Assembly (NCBI GenBank): GCA_913056275.1
Contig: CAJXLP010000002.1
Coordinates: 1-64,000 of the forward strand
Direction: 5' to 3'
DNA length: 64,000 bases
DNA from: an uncultured Mycoplasmatota bacterium
GTDB lineage: Bacteria; Bacillota_I; Bacilli_A; Izemoplasmatales; Izemoplasmataceae
Made by a program: the position numbers and the translations under genes. Below the pieces are notes generated by a model. It was given only the letters and a program-made list of their open reading frames with translations. It did not search any database and was not told the DNA's origin. The number at the start of each line of letters is the position of its first letter. Positions within the stretch are counted from its first letter, which is position 1. Below are positions 16,214-25,661 of this stretch, one piece after another.

Positions 16214-17095
16214 TTACCCTTGGATAAACGCATGAATGGCATTCACCACAGTGTCTGGTTCATCGGTGATTGGTGAGTGTGAGCCGTTTTCTAAAATCAA
16301 GGATTCAGCGTCTGGGAAGGCGGCCACATTTTGTTGGAACATGACTTCGGGGATGACGTAATCTTTCTGTCCCCAGATATTGAGTATGGGTGCTTTCACA
16401 TCTTTGTACGTGCCATCGCCTGGGACTACCCCGTTATGCGTATCACTCATATTAAAAGTCATCAGGGCCCAGTCGATATCAACGAGGTTGACTTGTTTGA
16501 GTGATTCCGCAATGTAGGCGTCAATGGCATCGGGCACATGGACGTTGTAAATCGCCGCTTCCCAAACACTTTTTAAATAGGCATGGTTCTTCTCTTGCAT
16601 GGCTTTCACCGCCGGTGCAACTTGCACAGGGTCGGCGGCCATGGCCGCTTTATCTTGGTACATTTTGGTCAAAATCGGTTGGAATTGATCGTCTTTTTGG
16701 AAAATGGGATAGCCCATAATCGACGCACTTTCGATCAAAATCAGATGATCGACGCGCGCGGGATAGCGGGCCGCAAGGCTCATGATGACTCCACCACCGG
16801 TGGACCAACCGGCAAAACTCGCATGCTCAATGCCGAGTAACTGACAGAATTGCTCCAAATCATCGGCTAAATCATGCAGGCTTTCCAGTGGAATGTGGTA
16901 TGTGGAATCGCCAAATCCGCGTAAATCGGGCGCAATCACGTGATAGGTTTTGGCTAGATCATCCATGATCGGGGTAAAGTGAAATGAACTTGACATGTTG
17001 CCGTGCACGAGGATGAGTGCTGGCTGATTGGGATCGCCCGCTTCGAGATAGGCGAGCGTTTCACCGCTTTGTAATACTTGGCTTTTTTTAGACAT
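16214..17095 (-). CDS. Alpha/beta hydrolase
   Basis: A 293-residue alpha/beta-fold hydrolase. Visible: oxyanion region HGNMSSS, nucleophile elbow GWSTGGG, acid residue in WGQKDYVIP and catalytic His in NGSHSP. No signal peptide. Such enzymes cleave esters, lactones or C-C bonds; the substrate is not evident. It is the last gene of a unit reading CoA-transferase, hydrolase, hydrolase, 9 bp after the second hydrolase. Confidence 0.9.
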   Translation of the reverse strand: MSKKSQVLQSGETLAYLEAGDPNQPALILVHGNMSSSFHFTPIMDDLAKTYHVIAPDLRGFGDSTYHIPLESLHDLADDLEQFCQLLGIEHASFAGWSTGGGVIMSLAARYPARVDHLILIESASIMGYPIFQKDDQFQPILTKMYQDKAAMAADPVQVAPAVKAMQEKNHAYLKSVWEAAIYNVHVPDAIDAYIAESLKQVNLVDIDWALMTFNMSDTHNGVVPGDGTYKDVKAPILNIWGQKDYVIPEVMFQQNVAAFPDAESLILENGSHSPITDEPDTVVNAIHAFIQG

Positions 17096-17104
17096 AATAA
17101 CTCC

Positions 17105-17920
17105 TTAATTAAGGGTAATTTCTTGATTGAATACATGCCCTAAAATGAGGGAACTAAAGAGGGTTGGAGCTTCATACATACTGGCATGCCCGCATCCTGG
17201 AAGCGTGACAAGGGAGGCGTTTGGAATGGCCTCGGCCATTTTGACTTGTTCACTGGGCGGGGTTAGCACGTCTTTGTCAGAGCTAACCACAAGCGTGCGG
17301 ACTTGGATGGTGTTTGCCTGCGCTTTTACATCATGGGTTTCGGCACTATCGGTTAAGCGGATTTGACGGTCTAAAAAGATAGGATCGGCAAAAATATCTA
17401 ACAAGACGTGTTTTCTCGCGGCCATCCAATCCGTGCGCGCTTCATAAAACGTATCAGAATAAATGTAGGGAATCGTAATGTGATAATAGGCGAGGGCATT
17501 GCGTGTTTTAGCCACTTCATTCCAACCGCGGCCAATGTCTCTCAGCCACGAAGATGTCTTAAGCACGCCGTTAAATAGCATTAAACTCGCCAGGCGGTCT
17601 TGATATTTCACCGCGTATTGCAAGGCAATGCTCGCCCCATAACTAATCCCTGCCAGATGAATATCGGTGAGATCTAAATGATTCAGTAAGGCTTCTAACA
17701 TCTCGACTTGCACATCTTGGGTGTAGCCGGCTTCTAAAGAGGCACTTTGTCCTTGATCATAAAAATCAAGGCGTAAGAGTCGTGTCTGTTTGCTAAACGC
17801 GGGCTGAAACGCTTCCCAGGATGTCGTTCGCATCATGATGCCATTGAGTAAGACAATGACTGGCCCACGTTCACCGTCTAGTTGATAATGAACCGGGCCT
17901 TTGGCAGACTCAAATATCAC
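17105..17920 (-). CDS. Alpha/beta hydrolase, second paralogue
   Basis: A 271-residue alpha/beta hydrolase with nucleophile elbow GISYGAS, acid residue in SSDKDVLTP and His in PGCGHASMYE. It resembles 3-oxoadipate enol-lactonase/BioH-like enzymes in pattern, but that is only a fold-level match. Its start overlaps the stop of the CoA-transferase (ATGA). Two different hydrolases in tandem after a CoA-transferase suggest release or processing of an ester or thioester. Confidence 0.9.
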   Translation of the reverse strand: MIFESAKGPVHYQLDGERGPVIVLLNGIMMRTTSWEAFQPAFSKQTRLLRLDFYDQGQSASLEAGYTQDVQVEMLEALLNHLDLTDIHLAGISYGASIALQYAVKYQDRLASLMLFNGVLKTSSWLRDIGRGWNEVAKTRNALAYYHITIPYIYSDTFYEARTDWMAARKHVLLDIFADPIFLDRQIRLTDSAETHDVKAQANTIQVRTLVVSSDKDVLTPPSEQVKMAEAIPNASLVTLPGCGHASMYEAPTLFSSLILGHVFNQEITLN

Positions 17921-19215
17921 CGGATGTACCCCATTTTCTTCGCTTCGCGCGTGAGGTCATCCCGGAATTTAGGATGAGCGATCGCAATCAACCGCTTGGT
18001 CCGCTCAGAAAGACTCGTCCCCCGTAGTTCAGCCACTCCGTATTCGGTCACTACGTGATCGACATCATTTCTAGAAAGCGTCACGAAGGCGCCTGGTAAA
18101 AGGGTCGGGACAATTTTAGACGTTTCCACGCGGGTGCCGTCGGCCCCTTTCACCATGGCCGTTGAATAGAGGGCAATAAATGAACGCCCACCGAGAGCTT
18201 TTTGGGCCCCGGTTGCGGTATCACTTTGTCCCCCGGTTCCGGAAAACTGTGTGGACCCGATTGATTCAGAGGCACACTGACCGGCGAGGTCCACTTGCAA
18301 GGTCGTATTGATGGAGACTTGATTGTCATTTTGCGCAATTACAAACGGATCATTGACGTACGCACCGTTGAGAATCGAAATGCCTGGATTATTGTCTAAA
18401 AACGCATACAATTCTTGCGTGCCTAAGGCAAACGCCGCGACCATTTTACCGGGATGCAACGTTTTTTTCGTATTCGTAATAGCGCCAGCTTGATAGAGTT
18501 TCATAAACCCTGTCGTAAGCATTTCAGTATGCACGCCTAAGTCTTTTTTCTCATGTAAGGCGTTGGCCACGGCATTGGGAATGCCCCCGATACCCAGTTG
18601 AATGGTGTCCCCGTCATGAATGTAGTCGGCGATTAACGCGCCGATTTTTTCATCTTTTTCATTGGGCGCTAAATCAGGAAGTTCTGGCACTGGGTAATCA
18701 ACGTCAACGAGATAATCGATGTCATCAACGTGGACTTCCACATCGCCAAAGGTGCGGGGAAGATTCGGATTGACCTCTAAAATAACGGTTTTGGCCGCCT
18801 TGATCATCGCCTTTTCATACACATTGCCCAGCGATAAAGACACGTATCCATGTTTATCCGGGGGGGTCGCATTGCCTACGTAAATATCCGGGGAGATGTG
18901 CTGAATGCGTTTCGATCCAGCAAGATGAAGGTGATTCGGGATGTAGTGGATATTGCCGTGTTTAAAAGCTTTTCGCAAGTCGCCACTGAAAAACCAACTG
19001 TTGACCGTAATTTGATCGACATAGGCGTCATCGACCATAAATGGATAGGCTTTTAACGGCAAACAATTATCGATTGAGACGTGTCTCTCATCGCTTAAAA
19101 TCTCGTGCAAGCGCTCGAAAAACGCCCGGCCTTCACTGGCCGCCATGCCGGCAACGATGTGGTCCCCGTCTTGGACGAGACGTAGTGCGTGATCAAGCGT
19201 AATGGATTGTGCCAT
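17917..19215 (-). CDS. Acetyl-CoA hydrolase/CoA-transferase family protein
   Basis: About 432 residues from the ATG at 19215, which has AAAGGAGT 6 bp upstream; the longer frame to 19254 has no ribosome site and crosses the terminator. The protein belongs to the 4-hydroxybutyrate / butyryl-CoA:acetate CoA-transferase family: GIGGIPNAVANAL near the middle and LAGQCASESIGSTQFSGTGGQSD, which carries the catalytic Glu and the CoA-site glycines. It moves CoA between acetyl-CoA and another carboxylate. It leads the three-gene unit behind the Liv operon and is a plausible activating enzyme for the imported acid. Confidence 0.92.
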   Translation of the reverse strand: MAQSITLDHALRLVQDGDHIVAGMAASEGRAFFERLHEILSDERHVSIDNCLPLKAYPFMVDDAYVDQITVNSWFFSGDLRKAFKHGNIHYIPNHLHLAGSKRIQHISPDIYVGNATPPDKHGYVSLSLGNVYEKAMIKAAKTVILEVNPNLPRTFGDVEVHVDDIDYLVDVDYPVPELPDLAPNEKDEKIGALIADYIHDGDTIQLGIGGIPNAVANALHEKKDLGVHTEMLTTGFMKLYQAGAITNTKKTLHPGKMVAAFALGTQELYAFLDNNPGISILNGAYVNDPFVIAQNDNQVSINTTLQVDLAGQCASESIGSTQFSGTGGQSDTATGAQKALGGRSFIALYSTAMVKGADGTRVETSKIVPTLLPGAFVTLSRNDVDHVVTEYGVAELRGTSLSERTKRLIAIAHPKFRDDLTREAKKMGYIR

Positions 19216-19234
19216 AAACAACTCCTTTGTGGGT

Positions 19235-19259
19235 AAAAAGGGTGAGATTATCACCCTTT
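19235..19259 (-). terminator. Terminator between livJ and the CoA-transferase
   Basis: On the minus strand AAAGGGTGA / TCACCCTTT with a 5-nt loop and a T-run. It should reduce readthrough from the Liv operon into the CoA-transferase unit. Confidence 0.82.
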
Positions 19260-19282
19260 ATTCAAAGATTATGTCCGGACGT

Positions 19283-20512
19283 TTAGTCTAAAATTTCATC
19301 AATGGTGCGAATTGGATCAACCGTCGCAAAGCTCGCAAGCTCATCAGCGACTTCACCTTTTAAGAACGCCATGGCTTGCGTTCCAACCCGGGATCCACTG
19401 CTGTAGTCTAAGACCACGCCGAAGGGAAGTTCAACCAGTGATTCTTCCATCGCGGCAATGTAATTGTCCCACGTTAAGACATCCTCGCCAACGCGTTCTA
19501 ATCCAGCCACAAATGTCGCGGCTGCAATCCATCCGGCAAAGGCAAAGGAGTTGGCTGCATACGCTTCATCGTAGCCACTAATGACCGTTGCAAATTCGTT
19601 GTAGTCTTCACTGAAACTGACGCCATCTTCGGCAAAGATGTTAATCCATGCGGAGGCGTACACGTCAAAGTTAGGGAGTACTTCTTGCACGCCACTGAGC
19701 CATGTGGCATCGGCATTGACATACGACGTAATGATCGGGATGTCAGAGCCTGCTAAGTTCAACGCACGAACCGCTGTCGCAGCAGGAACTTGGTTTGAGG
19801 CGACTAAAATAACGTCTGGATCAAAGTCGAGCATGGTTTGGGCCGCACTCGATAAGTCATCGGATGTTGGGTCAATTTGGACGCTTTCTAAGTCAACATT
19901 TAAAGCATCGGCACGTAATTCAATGCCGTTAAATAGACCGAGTCCCGCATCATCGTTGGAATAGATGACCCCAATTTTTGACGCACTTAAATCACCCACT
20001 GCACGGGCGACCATGACTTCTCCTTCTGCGTCATAAATCGGTTGCACTGGGAAACTTGCCAGTTCTCCGTCTGCCGCATTTGGGGCAAATAATTCAGAAA
20101 TCCCTGTGGCGTAATAGACGCGAGGAATGCCCACACCATTTAAGTATTCGAGGGTCGCAGACACCGTGGGTGTTCCGAAGTGGCCCACCAAGGCAAAGAC
20201 TTCGTCATCTTCGACCAAGGATTGGGTTAACGTGAGTCCATTGGCGGCGTTGAATTCATCGTCGTATTGAATGTATTCAATGGTCCGACCATTCACGCCT
20301 CCTGCGTCATTCACCATGTCAAAGTACGCTTCCATGGCAGTTCTAAACGGCACACCAACAAATGCTAAGTTACCGCTTGTGGCGACCGTATTACCGACCG
20401 TGACGGTTGTATCTGTCACGCCTTGGGCTGGATCTACTGCTTCGTCTCCCCCGCAGGCAGCGAGTGTGACGACTCCGAGTAATAATAAGAATGATAGTAG
20501 TAATTTTTTCAT
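19283..20512 (-). CDS. livJ: Branched-chain-amino-acid-type ABC substrate-binding lipoprotein
   Basis: A 409-residue periplasmic-binding-type lipoprotein with signal peptide and lipobox LAACGG (Cys20). The mature protein has the two-lobe Leu/Ile/Val-binding fold: VTVGNTVATSGNLAF at the start, YIQYDDEFNAANGL, VGHFGTPTVSA and KIGVIYSNDDAGLG. Family members bind amino acids but also amides, urea or aromatic acids. The ligand here is unknown, and the gene neighbours (CoA enzymes) favour a carboxylate. It is the last gene of the Liv operon. Confidence 0.92.
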   Translation of the reverse strand: MKKLLLSFLLLLGVVTLAACGGDEAVDPAQGVTDTTVTVGNTVATSGNLAFVGVPFRTAMEAYFDMVNDAGGVNGRTIEYIQYDDEFNAANGLTLTQSLVEDDEVFALVGHFGTPTVSATLEYLNGVGIPRVYYATGISELFAPNAADGELASFPVQPIYDAEGEVMVARAVGDLSASKIGVIYSNDDAGLGLFNGIELRADALNVDLESVQIDPTSDDLSSAAQTMLDFDPDVILVASNQVPAATAVRALNLAGSDIPIITSYVNADATWLSGVQEVLPNFDVYASAWINIFAEDGVSFSEDYNEFATVISGYDEAYAANSFAFAGWIAAATFVAGLERVGEDVLTWDNYIAAMEESLVELPFGVVLDYSSGSRVGTQAMAFLKGEVADELASFATVDPIRTIDEILD

Positions 20513-20542
20513 GTGGTTCCTCCTATTTTTTAAAAATCGTTG

Positions 20543-21262
20543 TTAAGATTTTTTACCAAGGTAAGCATCGATCAATTCAGGATCTTCCATTAATTCTTGG
20601 GCCGGGCCTTCTTTGATGATGGTGCCCACTTGCAAGACGTATGCGTAGTCGGCAATTTTTAACGTTTGCAAGGCATTTTGTTCAACGATGAGGATCGTCA
20701 TGCCTTGCGCGTTCAAGGTGGTCAATGTTTTAAAAATGTCTTTGATGATCAGGGGCGCTAAACCCAGTGACGGTTCATCGAGGATGAGCACATCGGGTCG
20801 GGCCATTAAGCCGCGCGCAATCGCCAACATTTGTTGTTCCCCGCCGGACAGTAGCCCACCCGGTTGACTGGAGCGTTCTTTTAATATGGGAAACAAGTTG
20901 TAAATATCATGTAAGACAGAGGCATCGTGTTGAGCGCGGGGGACGCTGAACGCGCCGATTTGTAAGTTTTCATACACCGATAGATCGGCAAATATTTTCC
21001 GGCCTTCCGGGACGTGGATGATTTTTTGTCTGGTAATTTTTTCCGGGGCGATGCCGTCAATGCGGGTGCCATTGTAGACAATCTCTCCACTGGCGGGGTC
21101 AATCAAGCCCGATATGGTTTTTAAGAGCGTCGATTTTCCCGCCCCATTTGCCCCAAGAATGGCGGTGATGGATTGGTCTTTCACGTCAATTGAAACATTT
21201 TTTAACGCGTCAATGACGCCATATTTGACGCTTAAATCGGTTGTTTTAAGCATCGTCATCAC
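20543..21262 (-). CDS. livF: Liv-type ABC transporter ATPase LivF
   Basis: A 239-residue ATPase: Walker A GANGAGKST, signature LSGGEQQMLAIARGL, Walker B VLILDEPSLGLAP and IVEQNA at the switch, the LivF subfamily pattern. It overlaps livG by 17 bp. It pairs with LivG to drive uptake through LivH/LivM. Confidence 0.95.
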   Translation of the reverse strand: MMTMLKTTDLSVKYGVIDALKNVSIDVKDQSITAILGANGAGKSTLLKTISGLIDPASGEIVYNGTRIDGIAPEKITRQKIIHVPEGRKIFADLSVYENLQIGAFSVPRAQHDASVLHDIYNLFPILKERSSQPGGLLSGGEQQMLAIARGLMARPDVLILDEPSLGLAPLIIKDIFKTLTTLNAQGMTILIVEQNALQTLKIADYAYVLQVGTIIKEGPAQELMEDPELIDAYLGKKS

Positions 21263-22028
21263 GTCCTAAGTAGGCTTCTTGAACGGCCGGGTTTGCTTGA
21301 ATCTTTGCTGGGGTATCAATGGCGATGAATTTGCCAAAGTTAATCGCACAGACGCGGTCACAGACGTTCATCACAAAGCCCATATCGTGTTCGATGATCA
21401 GTAAAGTGACGTTGAATTCTTTTTGAATGATTTTGATGATTTCTTCTAAATCATCAGTTTCTTGGTCGTTGAGTCCAGCCGCCGGTTCATCGAGCACGAT
21501 GAGCGTGGGATCACTCATTAACGTGCGGGCAATTTCAACCCGTTTTAAGATGCCGTACGGTTGGCCTTTGACGTAGAAATCTTTCATCGCCGTTAAGCCG
21601 ATGATGGCTAAGACGTCTTCGGCTTTTTTACGCAACCGCGCTTCTTCGCTGGTCGCGCGTTTCATCTTGAAGACTTCTTCGATGAACGTATCCTTGGTGG
21701 ACGCATGCGCCCCAATCAGTAAATTATCAATGATTGAAAGATCGGGAATCAGTTCGATGTTTTGAAAGGTTCGCGCCAAACCGTGATCGATGACGTCGGT
21801 CACTTTTAGTGTGCCTAAGTCAACTGGCGCATCGGAATATAGCGTAAAGGTGCCTTCGTACTCTTTATAAAATTGCGTGAGGCAGTTAAAGAGTGTGGTT
21901 TTACCGGCTCCGTTTGGGCCAATCAGCCCAACAATCTCACCGCGGTGGATGTCAAAGCTAATGTCATCCAAGGCTTTCAAGCCACCGAAGGTCATGGATA
22001 CGTGATCAATCGAGAGGAGCTTTTCCAT
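21246..22028 (-). CDS. livG: Liv-type ABC transporter ATPase LivG
   Basis: About 260 residues from the ATG at 22028, 6 bp behind GGAGGG; the frame is open to 22064 but without a ribosome site. Walker A GPNGAGKTT and Walker B LIVLDEPAAGLND are canonical, and IIEHDMGFVM is typical of LivG. The ABC signature is altered: the usual LSxGxxRRxEIARAL reads PYGILKRVEIARTL, so the Ser-Gly-Gly core is Gly-Ile-Leu. It overlaps the livM 3' end by 23 bp. Confidence 0.93.
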   Translation of the reverse strand: MEKLLSIDHVSMTFGGLKALDDISFDIHRGEIVGLIGPNGAGKTTLFNCLTQFYKEYEGTFTLYSDAPVDLGTLKVTDVIDHGLARTFQNIELIPDLSIIDNLLIGAHASTKDTFIEEVFKMKRATSEEARLRKKAEDVLAIIGLTAMKDFYVKGQPYGILKRVEIARTLMSDPTLIVLDEPAAGLNDQETDDLEEIIKIIQKEFNVTLLIIEHDMGFVMNVCDRVCAINFGKFIAIDTPAKIQANPAVQEAYLGRDDDA

Positions 22029-23067
22029 GGGACCCTCCGTGGATGCGTCGTTTAAGTTTTGCATACAGCAAGCGAATATCGACCGCGAGGTAGGCGACCC
22101 CGTTTTGATAGAACAAAATGACTAAGATGATGAGCAGTCCAGAGAAGATATACGAGACATCCCCAAACAGGTCTTTTAAATATAAGTTCGGGATGCCATA
22201 AATGATAAATGCGCCGATAAAAGTGCCATAAATCGATTTATACCCGCCAACCACCACCATCGCAATGACGAATAAACTAAGGTCTAACGTCCACTGAGTG
22301 GTTGGCACTGATTGGTTGTATAAGGCGTACATAATGCCGGAAAATGTGGCAAAGAACGTGGCTAAACTAAAGGCCATTAAGCGGTATTTCAAGAGGCTCA
22401 CACCCATCGCTTGAGCGGCGGATGACGAGCGACTCATGGCCAGTAACGCCCGGCCTGTTTTACTTTTTACAATGTGTTGCATGAGAATCATCATGCCCAC
22501 GAGTAAAGCTGCAATAATCGCAAACAGGACGCGTCGTTCACTTTGACTAAAGGTGGAAAGTTCGATGAAGCCAAATAAGGTGACAGAGCCAATCATGATC
22601 GATTGCCCCCCAAAGATTGGGACGGTGGTGAAGATTTGTCTTAAAATCTCCCCGACAAACAGCGTCGCGATGGCTAAGTAAATGCCTTCCACTTTCAGTG
22701 AAAATAACCCGATTAACGCGCCTAAGGCGGTTGAAACGATCAATGTGGCGATGGCCGCAAGTTCAAACGGTAAGCCGAGGTCTAAAAAGACCCCAACGCC
22801 GAGCGCTCCAGCCCCCACAAATCCAGCCGTTCCGAGGCTAATTAACCCACTAAAGCCAAGTAAAATATTCAAGCCAAGCGCCGCCACGGTAATGACGACA
22901 ATGTAGGCAAAAATGCCGAGTTGTCCGGAGCTAATCACATCCACCGAGTGAAACAGTGGAATCAGCCACAAAAGCAGTAAAAATAATCCATACCCGGCAT
23001 ACGGCACGTTTTTAAAAAAACGGCCGAGTGCGTTAAAGACGGTATCTAACGTATTAAACACTTTCAC
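22006..23067 (-). CDS. livM: Liv-type ABC permease LivM
   Basis: A 353-residue permease with about nine hydrophobic segments and the family features GFSGLISLGTAGFVGAGA and SKTGRALLAMSRSSSAAQAMGV (coupling loop to the ATPase). N-terminus is cytoplasmic and basic at the C-terminus (KRRIHGG). It follows livH after 2 bp. Confidence 0.93.
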   Translation of the reverse strand: MKVFNTLDTVFNALGRFFKNVPYAGYGLFLLLLWLIPLFHSVDVISSGQLGIFAYIVVITVAALGLNILLGFSGLISLGTAGFVGAGALGVGVFLDLGLPFELAAIATLIVSTALGALIGLFSLKVEGIYLAIATLFVGEILRQIFTTVPIFGGQSIMIGSVTLFGFIELSTFSQSERRVLFAIIAALLVGMMILMQHIVKSKTGRALLAMSRSSSAAQAMGVSLLKYRLMAFSLATFFATFSGIMYALYNQSVPTTQWTLDLSLFVIAMVVVGGYKSIYGTFIGAFIIYGIPNLYLKDLFGDVSYIFSGLLIILVILFYQNGVAYLAVDIRLLYAKLKRRIHGGSHGKAPLD

Positions 23068-23069
23068 AC

Positions 23070-23945
23070 CTACACCTTCTTCTGGGGCTTTTTACCAAAG
23101 ATGCCATACGGTTTAAAGTACAAGAACACGAGTATGCCCATGTAGACCATGACATTGCCCCAAATATCTGAGATGTAAAACGTCGTAAAGTTGCGTAAGA
23201 ATGCAATGATGTATGACCCAACAACGGGGCCTAAAAAGGTGGAGAATCCGCCCAACGTACTGGCAAAAAATGCACTGATCTGGACGTTTAATAACATGTT
23301 GGGATAAACACTTACGCGCGGCGCTACAAAGAGTCCAGCGAGTGTCGCGAGCATGGCGGCACTGGCCCAAGCAAACATGGTCACCGTGGCGGTGGGAACG
23401 CCCATCAGCTTACTGGTCGTTTCATCCGATGCGGTCACCCGAATGGCGAGTCCCCAGCGGGTTTTTTGAATGAACCAAAACAACAGTCCCATGACGGCAA
23501 ATGACACCGTAATGACGAAGATGGTATTAAAGCGTAACGTGGCACCGAGTATGTCGATACTTCCGGTCGGAAAATAAGACGCCAGTTGAAAATTATTGAC
23601 CCCAAAAAGAAAGGGAATGATGCCAATAATAATCATAATGATGCCGAGCGTAATAATTTGTTTGGATACCGGTAAGACGTTTTTAGCGGGCCGAATCATC
23701 AAGGTATCAATGGTAATCCCCGTTAAAAAGGCAGTTGCTAAAGCAATCACACTGACCAGCCAGATTGATAAGCCAAAATTGAGCGCCACAAAGGCCGCGA
23801 TATAGGCATTGAGTGCACCGATCATTCCTTGGGCAAAGTTGGTGGTTTTTGAGGTCCGAAAAATCAGCACGATGCCGAGTGCTGCCAGCGCGTAGGCACT
23901 CCCAGTCTCAAGACTGTTAAAGATGATGCGTAATATTTCAGCCAC
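23070..23945 (-). CDS. livH: Liv-type ABC permease LivH
   Basis: A 291-residue permease with eight predicted helices. SAYALAALGIVLIFRTSKTTNFAQGMIG near the N-terminus and TRWGLAIRVTASDETTSKLMGV (coupling loop) are LivH hallmarks. Its start overlaps the stop of the KAS III-like gene by 8 bp, which ties transport to the CoA enzymes in a single transcript. Confidence 0.93.
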   Translation of the reverse strand: MAEILRIIFNSLETGSAYALAALGIVLIFRTSKTTNFAQGMIGALNAYIAAFVALNFGLSIWLVSVIALATAFLTGITIDTLMIRPAKNVLPVSKQIITLGIIMIIIGIIPFLFGVNNFQLASYFPTGSIDILGATLRFNTIFVITVSFAVMGLLFWFIQKTRWGLAIRVTASDETTSKLMGVPTATVTMFAWASAAMLATLAGLFVAPRVSVYPNMLLNVQISAFFASTLGGFSTFLGPVVGSYIIAFLRNFTTFYISDIWGNVMVYMGILVFLYFKPYGIFGKKPQKKV

Positions 23946-24951
23946 GAATTGGCCCCCACTTCACAATGGATGCCGCCCAGACGTATCCCACGCCGGCCGC
24001 AAGCATCGCAACATTCGTTCCTGCTTGTATTTTACCGTGTTTGAGACCGATTACTAAAGAAAGCACTTGATCGAGTTGACCGAGATGCCCATAGTCCTCT
24101 AAATAGACGGTCTGTTCAGGCGTTAAATGCAGCGCATCAAGGATGCCTTGATGGCCCGATCTTTTAATGTGTAAGATGTTGAGATAGTCAATATCAGCGC
24201 GCGTCATGTGCGAACCTGCGAGCGCTTTGTCTAAACACGTGAACCAATTGTTCACGCTCACTTCGTTCAATCTCGATTTCATTTTATCGGCGTCAAATAA
24301 GCGCAAATGAAAATCATTTTGCGTGTTTGGATCGATCGTTCCACCGCTTGGAACCCCCACGGTGTTTGCCAGACTGCCATCACTAATGATGTGCGTACTG
24401 AGCACTTCGTTTTGATCGTGTCCACGGCGTAAAATCATCGCCGCTCCGCCGGTGGATAAATTAAACATGAATGACGTTTTTTGATCGGTAAAGTCAATCA
24501 AATCACCGTTCCTGTATCCGCCGGCAATGAGGACGGTTTTAATGGCAGGGTCAGCAATCATCATGTCTTTGGCAATCTTGATGGCAGACAATCCCGTAGA
24601 ACAGCGGTTTTGCAGATCAATGCCCCAAGCATTCACCGCCTTAATTTCATCTTGGATCACCATGGCGGTCGTCGTTAAAGGACGCTCTTTCCATTCTTCA
24701 CCGATTGATAAGATGAGATCAATCTCTTGAGCCGTAATATTCGCATCGTCCAATGCTTCGCGTGAAGCTTTCACAGCCATCGCTTGGGTGCCGTCTTCGG
24801 GGCCTGGCCGGTAGATTTGGTTAATGCCAAGTTTCGCGCGGACATTCTCAGCGGTCCAGGCGCCTTCGGTCCGTTCGGCAATGGCTTCGGCCGATAAGGT
24901 GTTGTCTGGGAGATAAATCCCTAACCCCATGATGCCGACGGGTTCACTCAT
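23938..24951 (-). CDS. Divergent ketoacyl synthase III-like condensing enzyme
   Basis: A 337-residue thiolase-fold protein of the FabH/HMG-CoA-synthase group. The nucleophile is clear (Cys117 in LQNRCSTGLSAI). The rest of the active site is unusual: the HQAN-type histidine region reads LHIKRSGHQGIL (His261 or His267), and the YGNTSA position reads YGHLGQLD, so the catalytic Asn appears to be His289. It may condense acyl-CoAs, transfer acyl groups or cleave a beta-keto ester; I cannot tell which. It lies between the SDR (ATGA overlap) and livH (8-bp overlap), unlike a fatty-acid-synthesis fabH. Confidence 0.78.
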   Translation of the reverse strand: MSEPVGIMGLGIYLPDNTLSAEAIAERTEGAWTAENVRAKLGINQIYRPGPEDGTQAMAVKASREALDDANITAQEIDLILSIGEEWKERPLTTTAMVIQDEIKAVNAWGIDLQNRCSTGLSAIKIAKDMMIADPAIKTVLIAGGYRNGDLIDFTDQKTSFMFNLSTGGAAMILRRGHDQNEVLSTHIISDGSLANTVGVPSGGTIDPNTQNDFHLRLFDADKMKSRLNEVSVNNWFTCLDKALAGSHMTRADIDYLNILHIKRSGHQGILDALHLTPEQTVYLEDYGHLGQLDQVLSLVIGLKHGKIQAGTNVAMLAAGVGYVWAASIVKWGPIRG

Positions 24952-25661
24952 AAGCGCATGCCTCCGTTTGCTTCAATGACTTGACCAGTAATGTATGAAC
25001 TATCATCCGACGCTAAAAACAACGCGACTTGGGCGATTTCATCCGGTTCACCGAGGCGTTTAAGCATCGTCATACCCGCAAATTTATCGAGCAGGTCTTG
25101 GGGCACGGTTTTTAAAATATCCGTCAAAATATAGCCGGGCGCAATGGCGTTCACGCGAACGGCTTCCCCTTTACGGGCAAATTCTTTGGCCCAGGTTTTG
25201 GTGAGACCAATGACGCCCGCTTTGGTCGCCGCATAATTGGCTTGACCAATGTTGCCATACACTCCAACCACGCTGGAAATATTAATGATCGAGCCGGATT
25301 TGTTTTGATTCATATGGGGGCCGATTAAGCGGGTTAAGTTAAAGACCCCTTTTAAGTTGACATCGATGACTAAGTTCCACTGGTCATCGGTCATTTTTTT
25401 GGTCATCGCATCGCGCGTGATGCCGGCGTTATTGACTAAAATATCAATCTGACCGTAGTCTTTAATAATGGCGTCAAAGAACGCTTGGACATCATCGGTA
25501 GATGTGACATTCAAGACGCGACAATCAATCGCATCATGGGTGGTTTCTTGCATGTCCACGCCAATCACTTTAGCGCCTTCTTTGATAAATGTTTCAGCCA
25601 TCGCTAAGCCTAAGCCTTGTGCAGCGCCGGTAATGACAGCGACTTTATTTTGGAGTCTCAT
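24948..25661 (-). CDS. SDR reductase (FabG / acetoacetyl-CoA reductase-like)
   Basis: A 237-residue short-chain dehydrogenase: cofactor motif GAAQGLGLA, NNAG, catalytic Ser in INISSVVGVYG and YAATK (Tyr-x-x-x-Lys). The acidic residue at the end of the second strand (GVDMQE) suggests NAD rather than NADP. FabG-type enzymes interconvert 3-ketoacyl and 3-hydroxyacyl thioesters. Placed between a thiolase and a KAS-like enzyme, it probably acts on CoA esters. ATGA overlaps on both sides. Confidence 0.92.
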   Translation of the reverse strand: MRLQNKVAVITGAAQGLGLAMAETFIKEGAKVIGVDMQETTHDAIDCRVLNVTSTDDVQAFFDAIIKDYGQIDILVNNAGITRDAMTKKMTDDQWNLVIDVNLKGVFNLTRLIGPHMNQNKSGSIINISSVVGVYGNIGQANYAATKAGVIGLTKTWAKEFARKGEAVRVNAIAPGYILTDILKTVPQDLLDKFAGMTMLKRLGEPDEIAQVALFLASDDSSYITGQVIEANGGMRL

